A stretch of 64,000 bases of DNA from Spirulina subsalsa FACHB-351. Lineage in GTDB: Bacteria; Cyanobacteriota; Cyanobacteriia; Cyanobacteriales; Spirulinaceae. Both the position numbers and the translations under genes were made by a program. The stretch is taken from the NCBI RefSeq assembly GCF_026130165.1, contig NZ_JAIHOM010000006.1:1-64000 (forward strand), given 5' to 3'. Numbering within the stretch: the stretch's first letter is position 1; each line of letters opens with the position of its first letter. The notes under the pieces are model-generated. The model was not told where the DNA came from. It was given only the letters and a program-made list of their open reading frames with translations, and did no database searches. Below are positions 43,368 to 52,590 of the stretch, in pieces.

Positions 43368-44864
43368 TCACTTGGCGGTCTTGCGTCCAGTGAGCCAATA
43401 GGTGGTCATTTTGCCTTTACCTTTGACGGCAATCAAGCCCCGTTCTTCTAGGTGATATTGGCCTTGTAGGCGTTTGTAGGTGGCGGCGGTGACTTGGATT
43501 TTACTGGGTAAACCGGAGGATTCCATGCGTGAAGCTACGTTGACGGCATCTCCCCACAGATCATAGATAAATTTGCGGGTGCCGATGACTCCGGCGACGA
43601 CGGTTCCGGTGTTGATGCCGATGCGAATATGGAGGGGGATTCCTTGGCGGGTGCGGAAGGATTGGAGGGCGGTGATCATGTCGAGGGCCATTTCTGCGAT
43701 CGCCTCGGCATGATCATCCCGCGCTACAGGTAAACCACTAGCGACCATGTAAGCGTCTCCAATGGTTTTGATTTTTTCCACCCCATGACGATCGGCTAAT
43801 TCATCAAAGGCGGAAAAAATTTGATTGAGCAGACTAATTAACTCTAGAGGCTGCATTTGTGCCGCTAGGGTCGTAAAACCGACAATATCAGCAAATAAGA
43901 TGCTGACTTCGGGGAACTGTTCGGCGAGGGTGCCTTGACATTGTTTGAGTTGTTGGACAATGGAGCGGGGGAGAACGTTGAGTAGAAGGCGTTCGGATTT
44001 GGCTTTTTCTAAGCGTAGGGCTTGTTCGGCATTAATGCGATCGCTAATATCGGTTTGCACGCCAACAAAGTGGGTTAATTCTTGTTGGGAGTTATAAATC
44101 GGGGAGATGGTTAACTCATTCCAGAAGGGGGTGCCATCCTTGCGTTGATTGAGCAGGGTGACGGTACAGTGTTTTCCGGCTTTAATCGCTTCCCGGAGTC
44201 GTTGCAATTCGTTTTGATCGGTCTGATCACATTGGAGAAAACGGCAGTTGAGGCCTAAGACTTCTTCCGCAGAATATCCGGTAATCTGTTCAAAAGCCGG
44301 ATTGACGTAAATCAGGGGCATATCGGGCAAACGAGTGTTAGCAATGACAATTCCCACACTACTAGCGGCGATGGCCTGATCTCGCAGTTTGAGGGCTTCT
44401 TGCACTCCAGCCCGGTAGAGTTCGCTATTTTGCCAGTAGTTGTCTGTGACATCTTGGGCTATGCCGAAACTTTGGCCTTGTTGATAGGGGGATAAACGCC
44501 AAGATAACCAACGATAGCCGCCATTTTTAGAGAGATAGCGGTTTTGATGTTTGATCGGGCTAGAGGCGTGATGACATTGTTCTTCAATTTCTAGGGTAGC
44601 TATGAGGTCGTCGGGGTGAACAAAATCCACCCAAGGGCGCGATCGCAATTCTTCCAAACTCCAGCCGAGGATTTCTGTCCACAGGGCATTGAGGTGGGTA
44701 AAATATCCCTTGTGATGACGCACACAGAGGAGATCGGGGGAAAGGTCAAAAAATGCAGTTAAGGCCGGATCTGAATGATAAGAGTCTGGCTGATCTTCTG
44801 TCCACACAACGGTTCTCCCCTTATTCTGCAATAAGATATTCTCATAGCACCCTTGATTACTCAT
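43368..44864 (-). CDS. PAS-PAS class III adenylate cyclase
   Basis: A 498-residue soluble signalling enzyme making cAMP from ATP. PAS1 (~30-140, FFDLSPDLLCVRHHKGYFTHLN) and PAS2 (~155-280, SVGIVIANTRLPDMPLIYVNPAFEQITGYSAEEVLGLNCRFLQC) precede the cyclase domain (~310-495). The cyclase shows SILFADIVGFTTLA (metal Asp), EKIKTIGDAYMVA (adenine-selecting Lys), the second Asp in FIYDLWGDAVNVASRM, and the Arg of the same motif. PAS2 has NCRFLQ, a sequence typical of flavin-binding LOV domains (GxNCRFLQ), so it may sense blue light. Confidence 0.92.
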   Translation of the reverse strand: MSNQGCYENILLQNKGRTVVWTEDQPDSYHSDPALTAFFDLSPDLLCVRHHKGYFTHLNALWTEILGWSLEELRSRPWVDFVHPDDLIATLEIEEQCHHASSPIKHQNRYLSKNGGYRWLSWRLSPYQQGQSFGIAQDVTDNYWQNSELYRAGVQEALKLRDQAIAASSVGIVIANTRLPDMPLIYVNPAFEQITGYSAEEVLGLNCRFLQCDQTDQNELQRLREAIKAGKHCTVTLLNQRKDGTPFWNELTISPIYNSQQELTHFVGVQTDISDRINAEQALRLEKAKSERLLLNVLPRSIVQQLKQCQGTLAEQFPEVSILFADIVGFTTLAAQMQPLELISLLNQIFSAFDELADRHGVEKIKTIGDAYMVASGLPVARDDHAEAIAEMALDMITALQSFRTRQGIPLHIRIGINTGTVVAGVIGTRKFIYDLWGDAVNVASRMESSGLPSKIQVTAATYKRLQGQYHLEERGLIAVKGKGKMTTYWLTGRKTAK

Positions 44865-44998
44865 TATTGCAGGGCAAACGGCGATCGCAAGTCTATCAGG
44901 GGAACGAAATTCCTCTCAGAAGAGTTTCAGGAAGATTGCCCCAACCCAGTGAAAACTGTAAATTAATATGAAGACAACCTCAGATTTAATCAAAACAG

Positions 44999-45826
44999 GT
45001 GAAAGCTCAACTCTCTCTCCCTCTGCAATCCCTTCCCCAACGCTCCCAACTGCAAACTCTCTGGTCTGATACCCTGACCATTTTCTGGGGGGACTGGCTG
45101 GATTTACGGGTACGCATTGCCCAAGTGGCGGCTACTGGCTTAATTTCCCCCCTAATTTATATCATCGGCTTTGGTTTGGGGCTAGGCAGTGCGCTAGATC
45201 GGGCGATGGCTCCCCCGGCCGGGGATTCTTATTTAGAGTTTATCCTGCCCGGCATGGTAGCCCTATCTTCTATGACCATTAGTTTTGGGGGAACAACGTT
45301 CTCTATTTGTGGCGATCGCCTTTTTACCAAAACTTTTGAGGAATTACTCCTCATGCCCGTTCACCCCCTCGCTTTATACTTAGGGAAAATGTTGGCGGGT
45401 ATTGTTCGGGGTTTAATGACCTCCGCTTCGGTGCTAATCATTGCCATTCTCTTTACTGGCAAAATTTTTAGCTTCCTCAATCCCCTATTTTTAGGCATTC
45501 TCATCCTGAATTGCGCGGTTTTTGCTGGGTTAGGGGTCATTACCGGATTAAGCGTCAAATCCCTAGAAAGTGTGGGACTCTATAACAACTTCCTGATTGT
45601 TCCCATGTCCTTCCTCGGGGCCACCTTTTTTGATCCCAGCACCCTCCCCTCTGTCCTCAAGGTGATTGTCTACTGCCTCCCCCTGACCTACACCAGTATT
45701 AGTTTAAGATCGGCCGCCTATCTGCCTCTGAATCAGTTTCCCTGGTACTCTTTCCCGGTGTTGTTATCTGTAGCCATTGCTCTAGCCTTTTGGGGGGCCT
45801 ATCGTTTCTCCCACCAACAGGACTAA
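44999..45826 (+). CDS. ABC-2 type transporter permease
   Basis: A 275-residue membrane protein of the NodJ/daunorubicin-exporter permease type. It has six helices and the family motif LEFILPGMVALSSMTISFGGTTFSI, and a conserved FEELLLMPVHPLALYLGKMLAGI cytoplasmic loop. It starts at GTG 44999. No ATPase subunit lies in the window, so it must pair with one elsewhere. Its last four bases overlap the convergent FAH-family gene. Confidence 0.88.
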   Translation: MKAQLSLPLQSLPQRSQLQTLWSDTLTIFWGDWLDLRVRIAQVAATGLISPLIYIIGFGLGLGSALDRAMAPPAGDSYLEFILPGMVALSSMTISFGGTTFSICGDRLFTKTFEELLLMPVHPLALYLGKMLAGIVRGLMTSASVLIIAILFTGKIFSFLNPLFLGILILNCAVFAGLGVITGLSVKSLESVGLYNNFLIVPMSFLGATFFDPSTLPSVLKVIVYCLPLTYTSISLRSAAYLPLNQFPWYSFPVLLSVAIALAFWGAYRFSHQQD

Positions 45827-46608
45827 ACCCCACGAGGACTGGCTTGGAGGGGGTTCTCCAGTTCACCAATGCCCTCAATTTCCACCCGCACGCGATCGCC
45901 CACCTCCAACGGCCCCACCCCTTCGGGGGTTCCCGTGAGAATCACATCCCCCGGCAACAGCGTCATAATCTGGGAAATGTAGGACACCAGAACATGAGGC
46001 GCAAACACCATCTGTTCCGTAGAAACCGACTGACGGGGAGTCGTTTCTTGATTAACAAAGGTTTGGAGACGCGCCCCAGCGCTCAATTCCCGCACAATCC
46101 AAGGCCCCAGAGGGCAGAACGTATCAAACCCCTTCCCCCGAGTCCACTGGCCATCCTTGCGCTGTAAATCCCGCGCTGTGACATCATTGGCGATGGTGTA
46201 GCCCCAGATCCGACTCTGCGCTTGTTCAGGAGAACATTGAGAAGTGCGATCGCCAATCACTAACGCCAACTCCCCCTCATATTCCACCTGCTGAGATTGG
46301 GGAGGATAGATAATCGGCCGACCCGCCGCAATAATCGCCGTCGGTGGCTTCAAAAATAACAGAGGTTCATCCGGCACCGGAGTCCCCATTTCCGCCGCGT
46401 GGGCCGCGTAATTCTTGCCCACAGCCACAATTTTAGATGGCGCACAGGGAGCCAAGAGGGTATAATCCTCCACCTCTAAAATTAACTCTGTCCCCTTCCC
46501 CCCCAACCAAGGCGGAGCATCCAATACTTGAACACTGCGGTTGAGTTGAAGCAAACCATAAAAGGTTTGTCCTTGAGAACTACTCACTCGAACGTAGCGT
46601 TGCGCCAT
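45823..46608 (-). CDS. Fumarylacetoacetate hydrolase (FAH) family protein
   Basis: A 261-residue protein with the FAH fold: KIVAVGKNYAAHAAEMG, PLLFLKPPTAI, VEYEGELALVIGDR (metal-binding Glu pair), IWGYTIANDVTARDLQRKDGQWTRGKGFDTFCPLGPWIV and LLPGDVILTGTPEGVGPLEVGDRV. Members include acylpyruvases, oxaloacetate decarboxylases and isomerases of aromatic catabolism. The YcgM/FAHD1-like length suggests acylpyruvase or oxaloacetate decarboxylase activity. Confidence 0.93.
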   Translation of the reverse strand: MAQRYVRVSSSQGQTFYGLLQLNRSVQVLDAPPWLGGKGTELILEVEDYTLLAPCAPSKIVAVGKNYAAHAAEMGTPVPDEPLLFLKPPTAIIAAGRPIIYPPQSQQVEYEGELALVIGDRTSQCSPEQAQSRIWGYTIANDVTARDLQRKDGQWTRGKGFDTFCPLGPWIVRELSAGARLQTFVNQETTPRQSVSTEQMVFAPHVLVSYISQIMTLLPGDVILTGTPEGVGPLEVGDRVRVEIEGIGELENPLQASPRGV

Positions 46609-46880
46609 AAGTCTAGAAACTGCTTGTCAATTTAAACGACAATTATAGAACAGTCCCGCTCCTGCTCAGGGTAAGTTTTGGACTAGGGGGAATTGCCCAA
46701 AAAATGTTAGGATGAGATCCGGCCTGTCACCACCCCACCCATTCATTCAGGCAGGGGAACAGTGCCGATCCTTGCTTCTGCCTGTGGGCTGCATCTTTGC
46801 CGAATTCAGCCGGGAAAACCCCCCAGAGCAAAAGAAGCCATTTTGTTCATAACATTTTGTCCACAAGGAGTAAAATCACC

Positions 46881-47219
46881 ATGACGACTCGTAGCTACGA
46901 AATGATGTATGTCCTGCGTCCTGACTTATCTGAGGATCAAGTTAACGAAGCCACCCGCAAATATCAAGAAATGTTGGCCAATTTAGGCGCAACGTCGATT
47001 CAAAATAAAATCTGGGGCCGCCGACGTTTAGCCTATGAAATCCAACGTTTCCAAGATGGTATTTATGTGTTAATTCATTACCAAGGCGATGGTTCTCAAA
47101 TTGCTCCTGTTGAACGGGCAATGCGTTTAAGTGAAGAGGTCATTCGCTATATTACCTTAAAGTTGGATGAGGAAAAACCTGAAGCTGAAGATTCAGAACC
47201 TGTCGCAGTAGAAGCTTAA
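46881..47219 (+). CDS. rpsF: 30S ribosomal protein bS6
   Basis: A small-subunit protein that binds bS18 on 16S rRNA. I chose ATG 46881, preceded by AAGGAG (46865-46870), giving 112 residues; the upstream in-frame ATG at 46797 has no similarity. The core [18 protein letters not shown]...[26 protein letters not shown] is canonical. The last ~15 residues are a Glu-rich tail, common in cyanobacterial S6. Confidence 0.97.
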   Translation: MTTRSYEMMYVLRPDLSEDQVNEATRKYQEMLANLGATSIQNKIWGRRRLAYEIQRFQDGIYVLIHYQGDGSQIAPVERAMRLSEEVIRYITLKLDEEKPEAEDSEPVAVEA

Positions 47220-47392
47220 GTTAAAATTTCAGTTGAAATTTTAGTTGGAATTTGAACCGGGGGCTTTACAGGTCTGTCTGCATTTTGTCAAGCCCCTACT
47301 CAATTATCAATACTCATTTTCCCTACAGCAAAGATTGACAAGTTAAGCCATTTGTCCGCTCATTTTTACTATTTTCTTAAATCCTTGACTTA

Positions 47393-48337
47393 ATGTCTCC
47401 TTTAATTTTATGGTTACTGGTTCTTGTGATCAGTTTAGCCGTTTTAGCCAAAGCCTCTGACATTTTCATTGAAGCGGCTGAGAAAATTGGTCTTTATTTG
47501 CGTCTTCCCGCCTTTATTGTTGGTGTAACTATTGTTGCCATCGGCACATCGTTACCGGAATTAGTGTCCTCTATTTTAGCCGTCCTCCAAAATTCCTCAG
47601 AAATTGTTTTTGGGAATGTAGTGGGGTCAAATATTGCTAATATTTTCCTGATTATTGGAGCGGCTTCCGTTCTCCATCGGAAATTAAAGATTCAATTTGA
47701 ACTCATTCATGTTGATTTACCCCTATTTGTGGGGTCTGCTTTTTTATGGGCGTTAATGGTCAGCGATCGCCATTTTTCCATTTTTGAGGCTCTGCTCTGC
47801 ATTGCCGGGTATATCACCTATTCCATTTATACCGTCAGCAGTCGAGAAGAAGAAAACGCCGAAGCTTGCGACTTAGAACTTCCTCGGGGCTTTCTCTGGC
47901 AACAAATCGGCTGGATTGTCCTCAGTGCCACGGCCATCTTTTTCGGGGCAAAATACACCGTTGAATCCGTCATTGAACTCGCAGAAATCTTACAAATTGG
48001 CACCGCCGTTATTGCTGTAAGTGTTGTGGCTATCGGCACATCCTTACCCGAGTTTTTTGTGAGTTTTAGTGCCGCCCGCAAAGGCAATATAGAGATTGCC
48101 GTGGGCAATGTTTTAGGCTCGAATATTTTTAATACCTTAGTCGTGATGGGAATTCCCCGTTTAGTCGGCAAGCTTATCATTCCCCCAGAACTACTATTTC
48201 ATGGCATGGCAACCATGTTAGCCGGAACCTTAATGTTTTTCTTTGTCACCCAAGATAAACAGATTACTCGGTGGGAAGGGTGGTTATTTTTTATTTTTTA
48301 TCTCTGGTTTATCGGCAGTTTGTTCGAGTTTATCTAA
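47393..48337 (+). CDS. Ca2+/cation antiporter (CaCA family, YrbG-like)
   Basis: A 314-residue exchanger with about ten helices and the two alpha repeats: GTSLPELVSSILAVLQNSSEIVFGNVVGSNIAN (~58-90) and GTSLPEFFVSFSAARKGNIEIAVGNVLGSNIFN (~218-250). The acidic GTSLPE residues bind cation. It exchanges Na+ or H+ for Ca2+ or a similar ion at the plasma membrane. Its 3' end overlaps the next minus-strand gene by 54 bp. Confidence 0.92.
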   Translation: MSPLILWLLVLVISLAVLAKASDIFIEAAEKIGLYLRLPAFIVGVTIVAIGTSLPELVSSILAVLQNSSEIVFGNVVGSNIANIFLIIGAASVLHRKLKIQFELIHVDLPLFVGSAFLWALMVSDRHFSIFEALLCIAGYITYSIYTVSSREEENAEACDLELPRGFLWQQIGWIVLSATAIFFGAKYTVESVIELAEILQIGTAVIAVSVVAIGTSLPEFFVSFSAARKGNIEIAVGNVLGSNIFNTLVVMGIPRLVGKLIIPPELLFHGMATMLAGTLMFFFVTQDKQITRWEGWLFFIFYLWFIGSLFEFI

Positions 48338-48823
48338 GGCATCTAAAGGAGCAGAGGAACTACTAGGACTTTTCGCCTTCCCTCCCCGTTGACGCGCTAA
48401 TTGCTCAATAGTATCCCCAATCACCGCCGTAAGACTTTTACGGGTGTTTACATGGTTTTCCTGTTCGAGTTTCAGGGACTCTAAGGCGCGATCGCGTTCC
48501 TGCATCACCGTCATCAGCATTTGTTTGAGATGGGTGACATCCTCAATCCCCTCCAACTCCGGGAATCCCTCCACCTCAGCCTCAATAGTATTCCCTCGAA
48601 TCAGCAGAGGACCATCTTGGAGTTTCCCTAATTCCCGTTGCAGACGATTCTGTTCCTCTTGGGCCAGTCGGGCCTCGGTGCGTCTTTGTCTGGCCTCAAT
48701 ATTGTACAGTTTGCGCCAGTGGGCGGCACTTTCTAGAGCGGTGTCGCGATCGCGTTCAGCTTGGGTCAATTGTTGCCGCAATGCCCGAATTTCCGCCAAC
48801 CATTGCATCAATTCTTCACTCAT
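48284..48823 (-). CDS. Conserved hypothetical coiled-coil protein
   Basis: A 179-residue, highly charged protein. Residues 1-70 are a long coiled coil (RALRQQLTQAERDRDTALESAAHWRKLYNIEARQRRTEARLAQEEQNRLQREL); a second helical segment lies at ~105-145. The C-terminus is a Ser/Lys-rich tail. I do not recognise a named family. The last 18 codons run into the 3' end of the antiporter gene on the other strand. Confidence 0.75.
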   Translation of the reverse strand: MSEELMQWLAEIRALRQQLTQAERDRDTALESAAHWRKLYNIEARQRRTEARLAQEEQNRLQRELGKLQDGPLLIRGNTIEAEVEGFPELEGIEDVTHLKQMLMTVMQERDRALESLKLEQENHVNTRKSLTAVIGDTIEQLARQRGGKAKSPSSSSAPLDALDKLEQTADKPEIKNKK

Positions 48824-48917
48824 TGGTTATGCTCACACCTTGCCATTCTCCGCTTTACTTTAGCACTATTACCTAGGGGTGACAATTGTCTCTGCACGGC
48901 TTGCGATTGCTCTGTAC

Positions 48918-49069
48918 TATAGCGTTTCCATTTGAGTTTTGTCATCCACAAGGGAAAGCCAAGGGAACAGGGAACACCGGATCTGGGAACAGTATACAAG
49001 GGTTACAAAGAGCTTGAAGTATTATGAAAAACTGCTCTGAGAGTTGATCAATGATTTGGAAACGCTATA
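48918..49069. mobile_element. MITE-like element with 13-bp inverted repeats
   Basis: TATAGCGTTTCCA at 48918-48930 and its complement TGGAAACGCTATA at 49057-49069 enclose 126 bp without an ORF. GTAC flanks both sides (48914-48917 and 49071-49074) and may be a target duplication. A 39-bp relative of the left end occurs at 1512-1550. No transposase is inside. It lies 650 bp upstream of adhE. Confidence 0.65.
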
Positions 49070-49480
49070 AGTACCATGAGTTTGAATGGCACCTCGTTAC
49101 TCAGATTGCCAAGGCAAAGAGCAAGGCTGACAAGTTAAGCCTGAATGTCCTTTTGTCCAGGTTAGGAAATAATTAACAATTAATAATTATCAATTCCCAC
49201 ATTTTACTCTTCACTGTTTACTGGAACTGAATATCCCGTTTATTTTAACACAAAATGGGTTAAAAAAATCAGCCCAGTCATCAGCTATTTAGACCAAAAA
49301 ACAGGTAGCAACCCAGAAAAATTGCCCTAGGCAATCCTTAACCAGAGATTAAGAAACCCGCACCGTATTGAAAATCACCCCACTAATTGAGAGTAGAACG
49401 ATAACATGAGAGGTGGAGGTAGATCACCTCCCAATGTACTCAACCACGTTTCATCCACAACTTAGGAGCAGACAAATCCT
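49070..49480. other. Long upstream region of adhE
   Basis: The 411 bp before adhE hold no ORF. A small perfect hairpin, GGAGGT (49415-49420) with ACCTCC (49426-49431), lies about 50 bp before the start codon and could occlude translation or act as an operator. AGGAG at about 49464 is the ribosome binding site. I could not place a promoter or a regulator site with confidence. Confidence 0.4.
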
Positions 49481-52159
49481 ATGGTATTGACTGTTAACAG
49501 TACAGAAAGCTTAGAAGCCCTCGTAGAACGAGTCAGAACCGCACAACAAGCCTACGCCAGTTATAGTCAAGAACAAGTTGATTATATCTTTAAAAAAGCG
49601 GCTCTTGCGGCTAATGCAGCTCGGATTCCGTTAGCTAAAATGGCTGTTGCTGAAACAGGCATGGGGATAGTTGAAGACAAAGTGATTAAAAATCACTTTG
49701 CCTCCGAGATTATATACAACAAATACAAAGGTGAAAAAACCTGTGGGGTAATCGAAGAAGATAAATCCTTTGGCATTCAAAGAATCGCCGAACCTGTAGG
49801 AATTTTAGCCGGAATTGTCCCCACGACAAACCCCACCTCGACCGCCATTTTTAAAGCCTTAATTGCCCTAAAAACCCACAACGGGATTATTTTCTCTCCT
49901 CACCCTCGGGCAAAAGGTTGCACCACAGAAGCCGCTAAAATTGTCTTAAAAGCGGCAGTGGAAGCAGGCGCACCGGATGGAATTATTGGCTGGATTGATG
50001 AGCCAACGGTGCCTTTATCTCAGGCCTTAATGCAGCATCCTGATGTGAAATTAATTCTCGCCACTGGGGGGCCAGGGATGGTGAAAGCGGCCTACTCTTC
50101 CGGGAATCCTTCCTTGGGAGTGGGTGCGGGGAATACTCCGGCATTAATTGACTCCACGGCTCATATTAAAATGGCCGTTTCGTCCATTATCTTAAGTAAG
50201 ACCTTTGATAATGGGATGATCTGCGCCAGTGAACAATCAGTGATTGTGGTAGAAGATGTTTATGAGCAAGTGCGTCAGGAATTTTGCGATCGCGGCGCTT
50301 ACTTCCTCACCCCCGACGAAAAGCAGCGACTAGGTGAAAAAATCATCATCAACGGCCGCTTAAATGGCGACATTGTAGGTCAGCCTGTAGAACAAATTGC
50401 TGCCCTCGCTGGGATTACCTTGCCCCCCCGAACTCGGGTTATTATTGGCGAAGCCGAAACCATCGGCTCAGAAGAACCCTTTGCCTACGAAAAACTCTCC
50501 CCCGTCTTAGCCATGTATCGGGCAAAAGATTACGAAGATGCCGTAAGCAAAGCCTCTCAATTAGTCCAATTTGGAGGCAGAGGACACACAGCCGCCCTCT
50601 ATACCAACCCCGGCAATATTGACCATATTAAAGCCTTTGAAGACCGCGTAGAAACCGCCCGAGTTTTGATTAATACCCCCTCCTCTCAAGGAGCCATTGG
50701 GGATTTATACAACTTCCGCTTAGACCCATCCTTAACCCTCGGTTGTGGGACATGGGGCGGGAATTCCATCAGCGAAAACGTCGAACCCCATCACCTGTTA
50801 AACATCAAAACCGTGGCCGAACGTCGGGAGAATATGTTATGGTTCCGCGTTCCCCCCAAAGTGTATTTCAAATACGGTTCTCTCCCCGTTGCCTTGAAAG
50901 AATTAGCCGGAAAACGTCGGGCCTTCATTGTCACCGACAAACCCCTCTATGATTTAGGCATGACCGGACCGGTGGAAGATGTTTTAGACGAAATTGGTCT
51001 AAAATATGACACCTTTTATGATGTCGAACCCGACCCCTCTTTAGACACCGTTGAACGGGGGTTAGTGCTAATGAAAACCTTTAACCCCGACGTAATTATT
51101 GCCTTGGGGGGAGGTTCGCCCATGGATGCGGCTAAAATTATGTGGTTAATGTATGAACATCCCGACATTGAATTTGAAGGGTTGGCCATGCGTTTTATGG
51201 ACATTCGTAAGCGGGTTTATGATTTGCCCCCCTTGGGAGAAAAAGCCATTATGGTGGCCATTCCTACCACCTCCGGCACAGGTTCAGAAGTGACCCCCTT
51301 TGCGGTTGTTACCGACCGTCGCAATAATATTAAATATCCTTTGGCGGACTATGCCTTAACCCCCAATATGGCGATTATTGACCCCCAATTGGTGTTAAAT
51401 ATGCCCAAAAGTTTAACCGCTTTTGGGGGCATTGATGCTTTAACCCATGCCATAGAAGCCTATGTTTCGGTGTTGGCCTCGGAATATACCAATGGGTTAG
51501 CCTTAGAGGCCATTCGGTTGTTGTTTAAATACTTACCCAGTGCCTATGAAAATGGGGCAAAAGACCTCAAAGCACGGGAAAAAGTACACTATGCGGCTAC
51601 AATGGCTGGGATGGCATTTGCTAACGGTTTCTTGGGAATTTGTCACTCCATTGCTCACCAATTAGGCGGCACATTCCACATCCCCCACGGGTTAGCAAAT
51701 GCTTTCATGATCTCCCATATCATCCGTTACAATGCCACGGATGTTCCTTTTAAACAGGCAACCTTCTCCCAATATAAATATCCTAATGCGAAATGGCGCT
51801 ATTCTCGTATTGCTGATCATTTGAAGTTAGGCGGTGAGACGGAAGATGAAAAGGTGGATCTACTTATTGCGGCTGTGGAAGATTTGAAGGCAAAAGTAGG
51901 AATTCCTAAGAGTATGAAGGAATGGCTAAAAGATGATCCCAGTGTCTTTTATGCTCAGTTAGATATAGTGGCAGATCAAGCATTTGATGACCAATGTACG
52001 GGGGCAAATCCTCGTTATCCCTTGATTCAAGATTTGAAACAATTAATCATTGATGCTTACGAAGGAAAACCTTTAGTGAGTCAAGATATCAAGGTAGAAA
52101 TTAGTGGCAATGGTCATCAACCGGAGTTAAATGTATTACCGGAGATGATTCTGTCTTAG
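49481..52159 (+). CDS. adhE: Bifunctional aldehyde-alcohol dehydrogenase AdhE
   Basis: Converts acetyl-CoA to acetaldehyde to ethanol with two NADH, the ethanol branch of dark fermentation. The 892-residue protein has a CoA-acylating aldehyde dehydrogenase half (~1-440; GILAGIVPTTNPTSTAIFKALIALK, catalytic Cys in NGMICASEQS near residue 248). A linker follows, then an iron-dependent alcohol dehydrogenase half (~455-860; GGGSPMDAAKIMW, PTTSGTGSEVTPFAV, iron ligands in AHQLGGTFHIPHGLANAF). AdhE forms spirosome filaments in other bacteria. It directly precedes the ferredoxin-PAS-phosphatase-hyp operon, with a 152-bp STRR-filled gap. Confidence 0.97.
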   Translation: MVLTVNSTESLEALVERVRTAQQAYASYSQEQVDYIFKKAALAANAARIPLAKMAVAETGMGIVEDKVIKNHFASEIIYNKYKGEKTCGVIEEDKSFGIQRIAEPVGILAGIVPTTNPTSTAIFKALIALKTHNGIIFSPHPRAKGCTTEAAKIVLKAAVEAGAPDGIIGWIDEPTVPLSQALMQHPDVKLILATGGPGMVKAAYSSGNPSLGVGAGNTPALIDSTAHIKMAVSSIILSKTFDNGMICASEQSVIVVEDVYEQVRQEFCDRGAYFLTPDEKQRLGEKIIINGRLNGDIVGQPVEQIAALAGITLPPRTRVIIGEAETIGSEEPFAYEKLSPVLAMYRAKDYEDAVSKASQLVQFGGRGHTAALYTNPGNIDHIKAFEDRVETARVLINTPSSQGAIGDLYNFRLDPSLTLGCGTWGGNSISENVEPHHLLNIKTVAERRENMLWFRVPPKVYFKYGSLPVALKELAGKRRAFIVTDKPLYDLGMTGPVEDVLDEIGLKYDTFYDVEPDPSLDTVERGLVLMKTFNPDVIIALGGGSPMDAAKIMWLMYEHPDIEFEGLAMRFMDIRKRVYDLPPLGEKAIMVAIPTTSGTGSEVTPFAVVTDRRNNIKYPLADYALTPNMAIIDPQLVLNMPKSLTAFGGIDALTHAIEAYVSVLASEYTNGLALEAIRLLFKYLPSAYENGAKDLKAREKVHYAATMAGMAFANGFLGICHSIAHQLGGTFHIPHGLANAFMISHIIRYNATDVPFKQATFSQYKYPNAKWRYSRIADHLKLGGETEDEKVDLLIAAVEDLKAKVGIPKSMKEWLKDDPSVFYAQLDIVADQAFDDQCTGANPRYPLIQDLKQLIIDAYEGKPLVSQDIKVEISGNGHQPELNVLPEMILS

Positions 52160-52179
52160 GGGGGTGAATTTTAGGTAAT

Positions 52180-52300
52180 CAGGAATGGGTAATAGTTATT
52201 AATTATTAATTCCCTATTCCCCATTACCTATTCCCTATTCCCCATTACCTATTCCCCATTACCTATTCCCTATTCCCTATTACCCATTACCTATTACCTT
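52180..52300. repeat. Heptamer STRR block between adhE and the ferredoxin gene
   Basis: About 15 near-consecutive heptamers of ccctatt, cccatta and cctatta fill this gap and end 11 bp before the next start codon. They may space or separate the adhE and regulatory transcripts. Confidence 0.9.
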
Positions 52301-52311
52301 AATGTGGAGTC

Positions 52312-52590
52312 ATGGAAAAACGCAATCTTTATCTTTGTATGGGGTCTGCTTGTCATCAAATGGGGGTCTATGAAGTCCTCCCGAAGTTACAAGAATTACT
52401 GGCAGAATATAACCTTAATGATAAAATTGAACTGAAAGGTTCTTTTTGTTTAGAAACTTGTAGCTATGGCATTGTGATGAAGTTTGAAGAACAACATTTT
52501 GTGAGTATTAATCCGCAAAATGTGGAGAAAAAGTTCATTCAAGAGATTTTACCCGCGATTAAAGAAACAAAGAAAAATGTCAGAAAATAA
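52312..52590 (+). CDS. Thioredoxin-like [2Fe-2S] ferredoxin (NuoE-like)
   Basis: A 92-residue protein of the thioredoxin-like [2Fe-2S] ferredoxin family. Cluster ligands are CMGSAC (C9, C14) and CLETC (C46, C50), the C-x4-C ... C-x3-C pattern of NuoE/HoxE. It lacks the N-terminal helical domain of true NuoE. It overlaps the following PAS gene by 14 bp, which points to translational coupling. Similar small ferredoxins sit beside [FeFe]-hydrogenase and SpoIIE-type genes in Firmicutes (recalled). It may pass redox state to the PAS protein. Confidence 0.88.
   Translation: MEKRNLYLCMGSACHQMGVYEVLPKLQELLAEYNLNDKIELKGSFCLETCSYGIVMKFEEQHFVSINPQNVEKKFIQEILPAIKETKKNVRK

Noticed and set aside
52312-52590. 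HoxE or NuoE subunit
   Set aside because: It is too short (92 residues) and lacks the N-terminal helical domain; only the thioredoxin-like [2Fe-2S] part is present, and no HoxF or NuoF follows.
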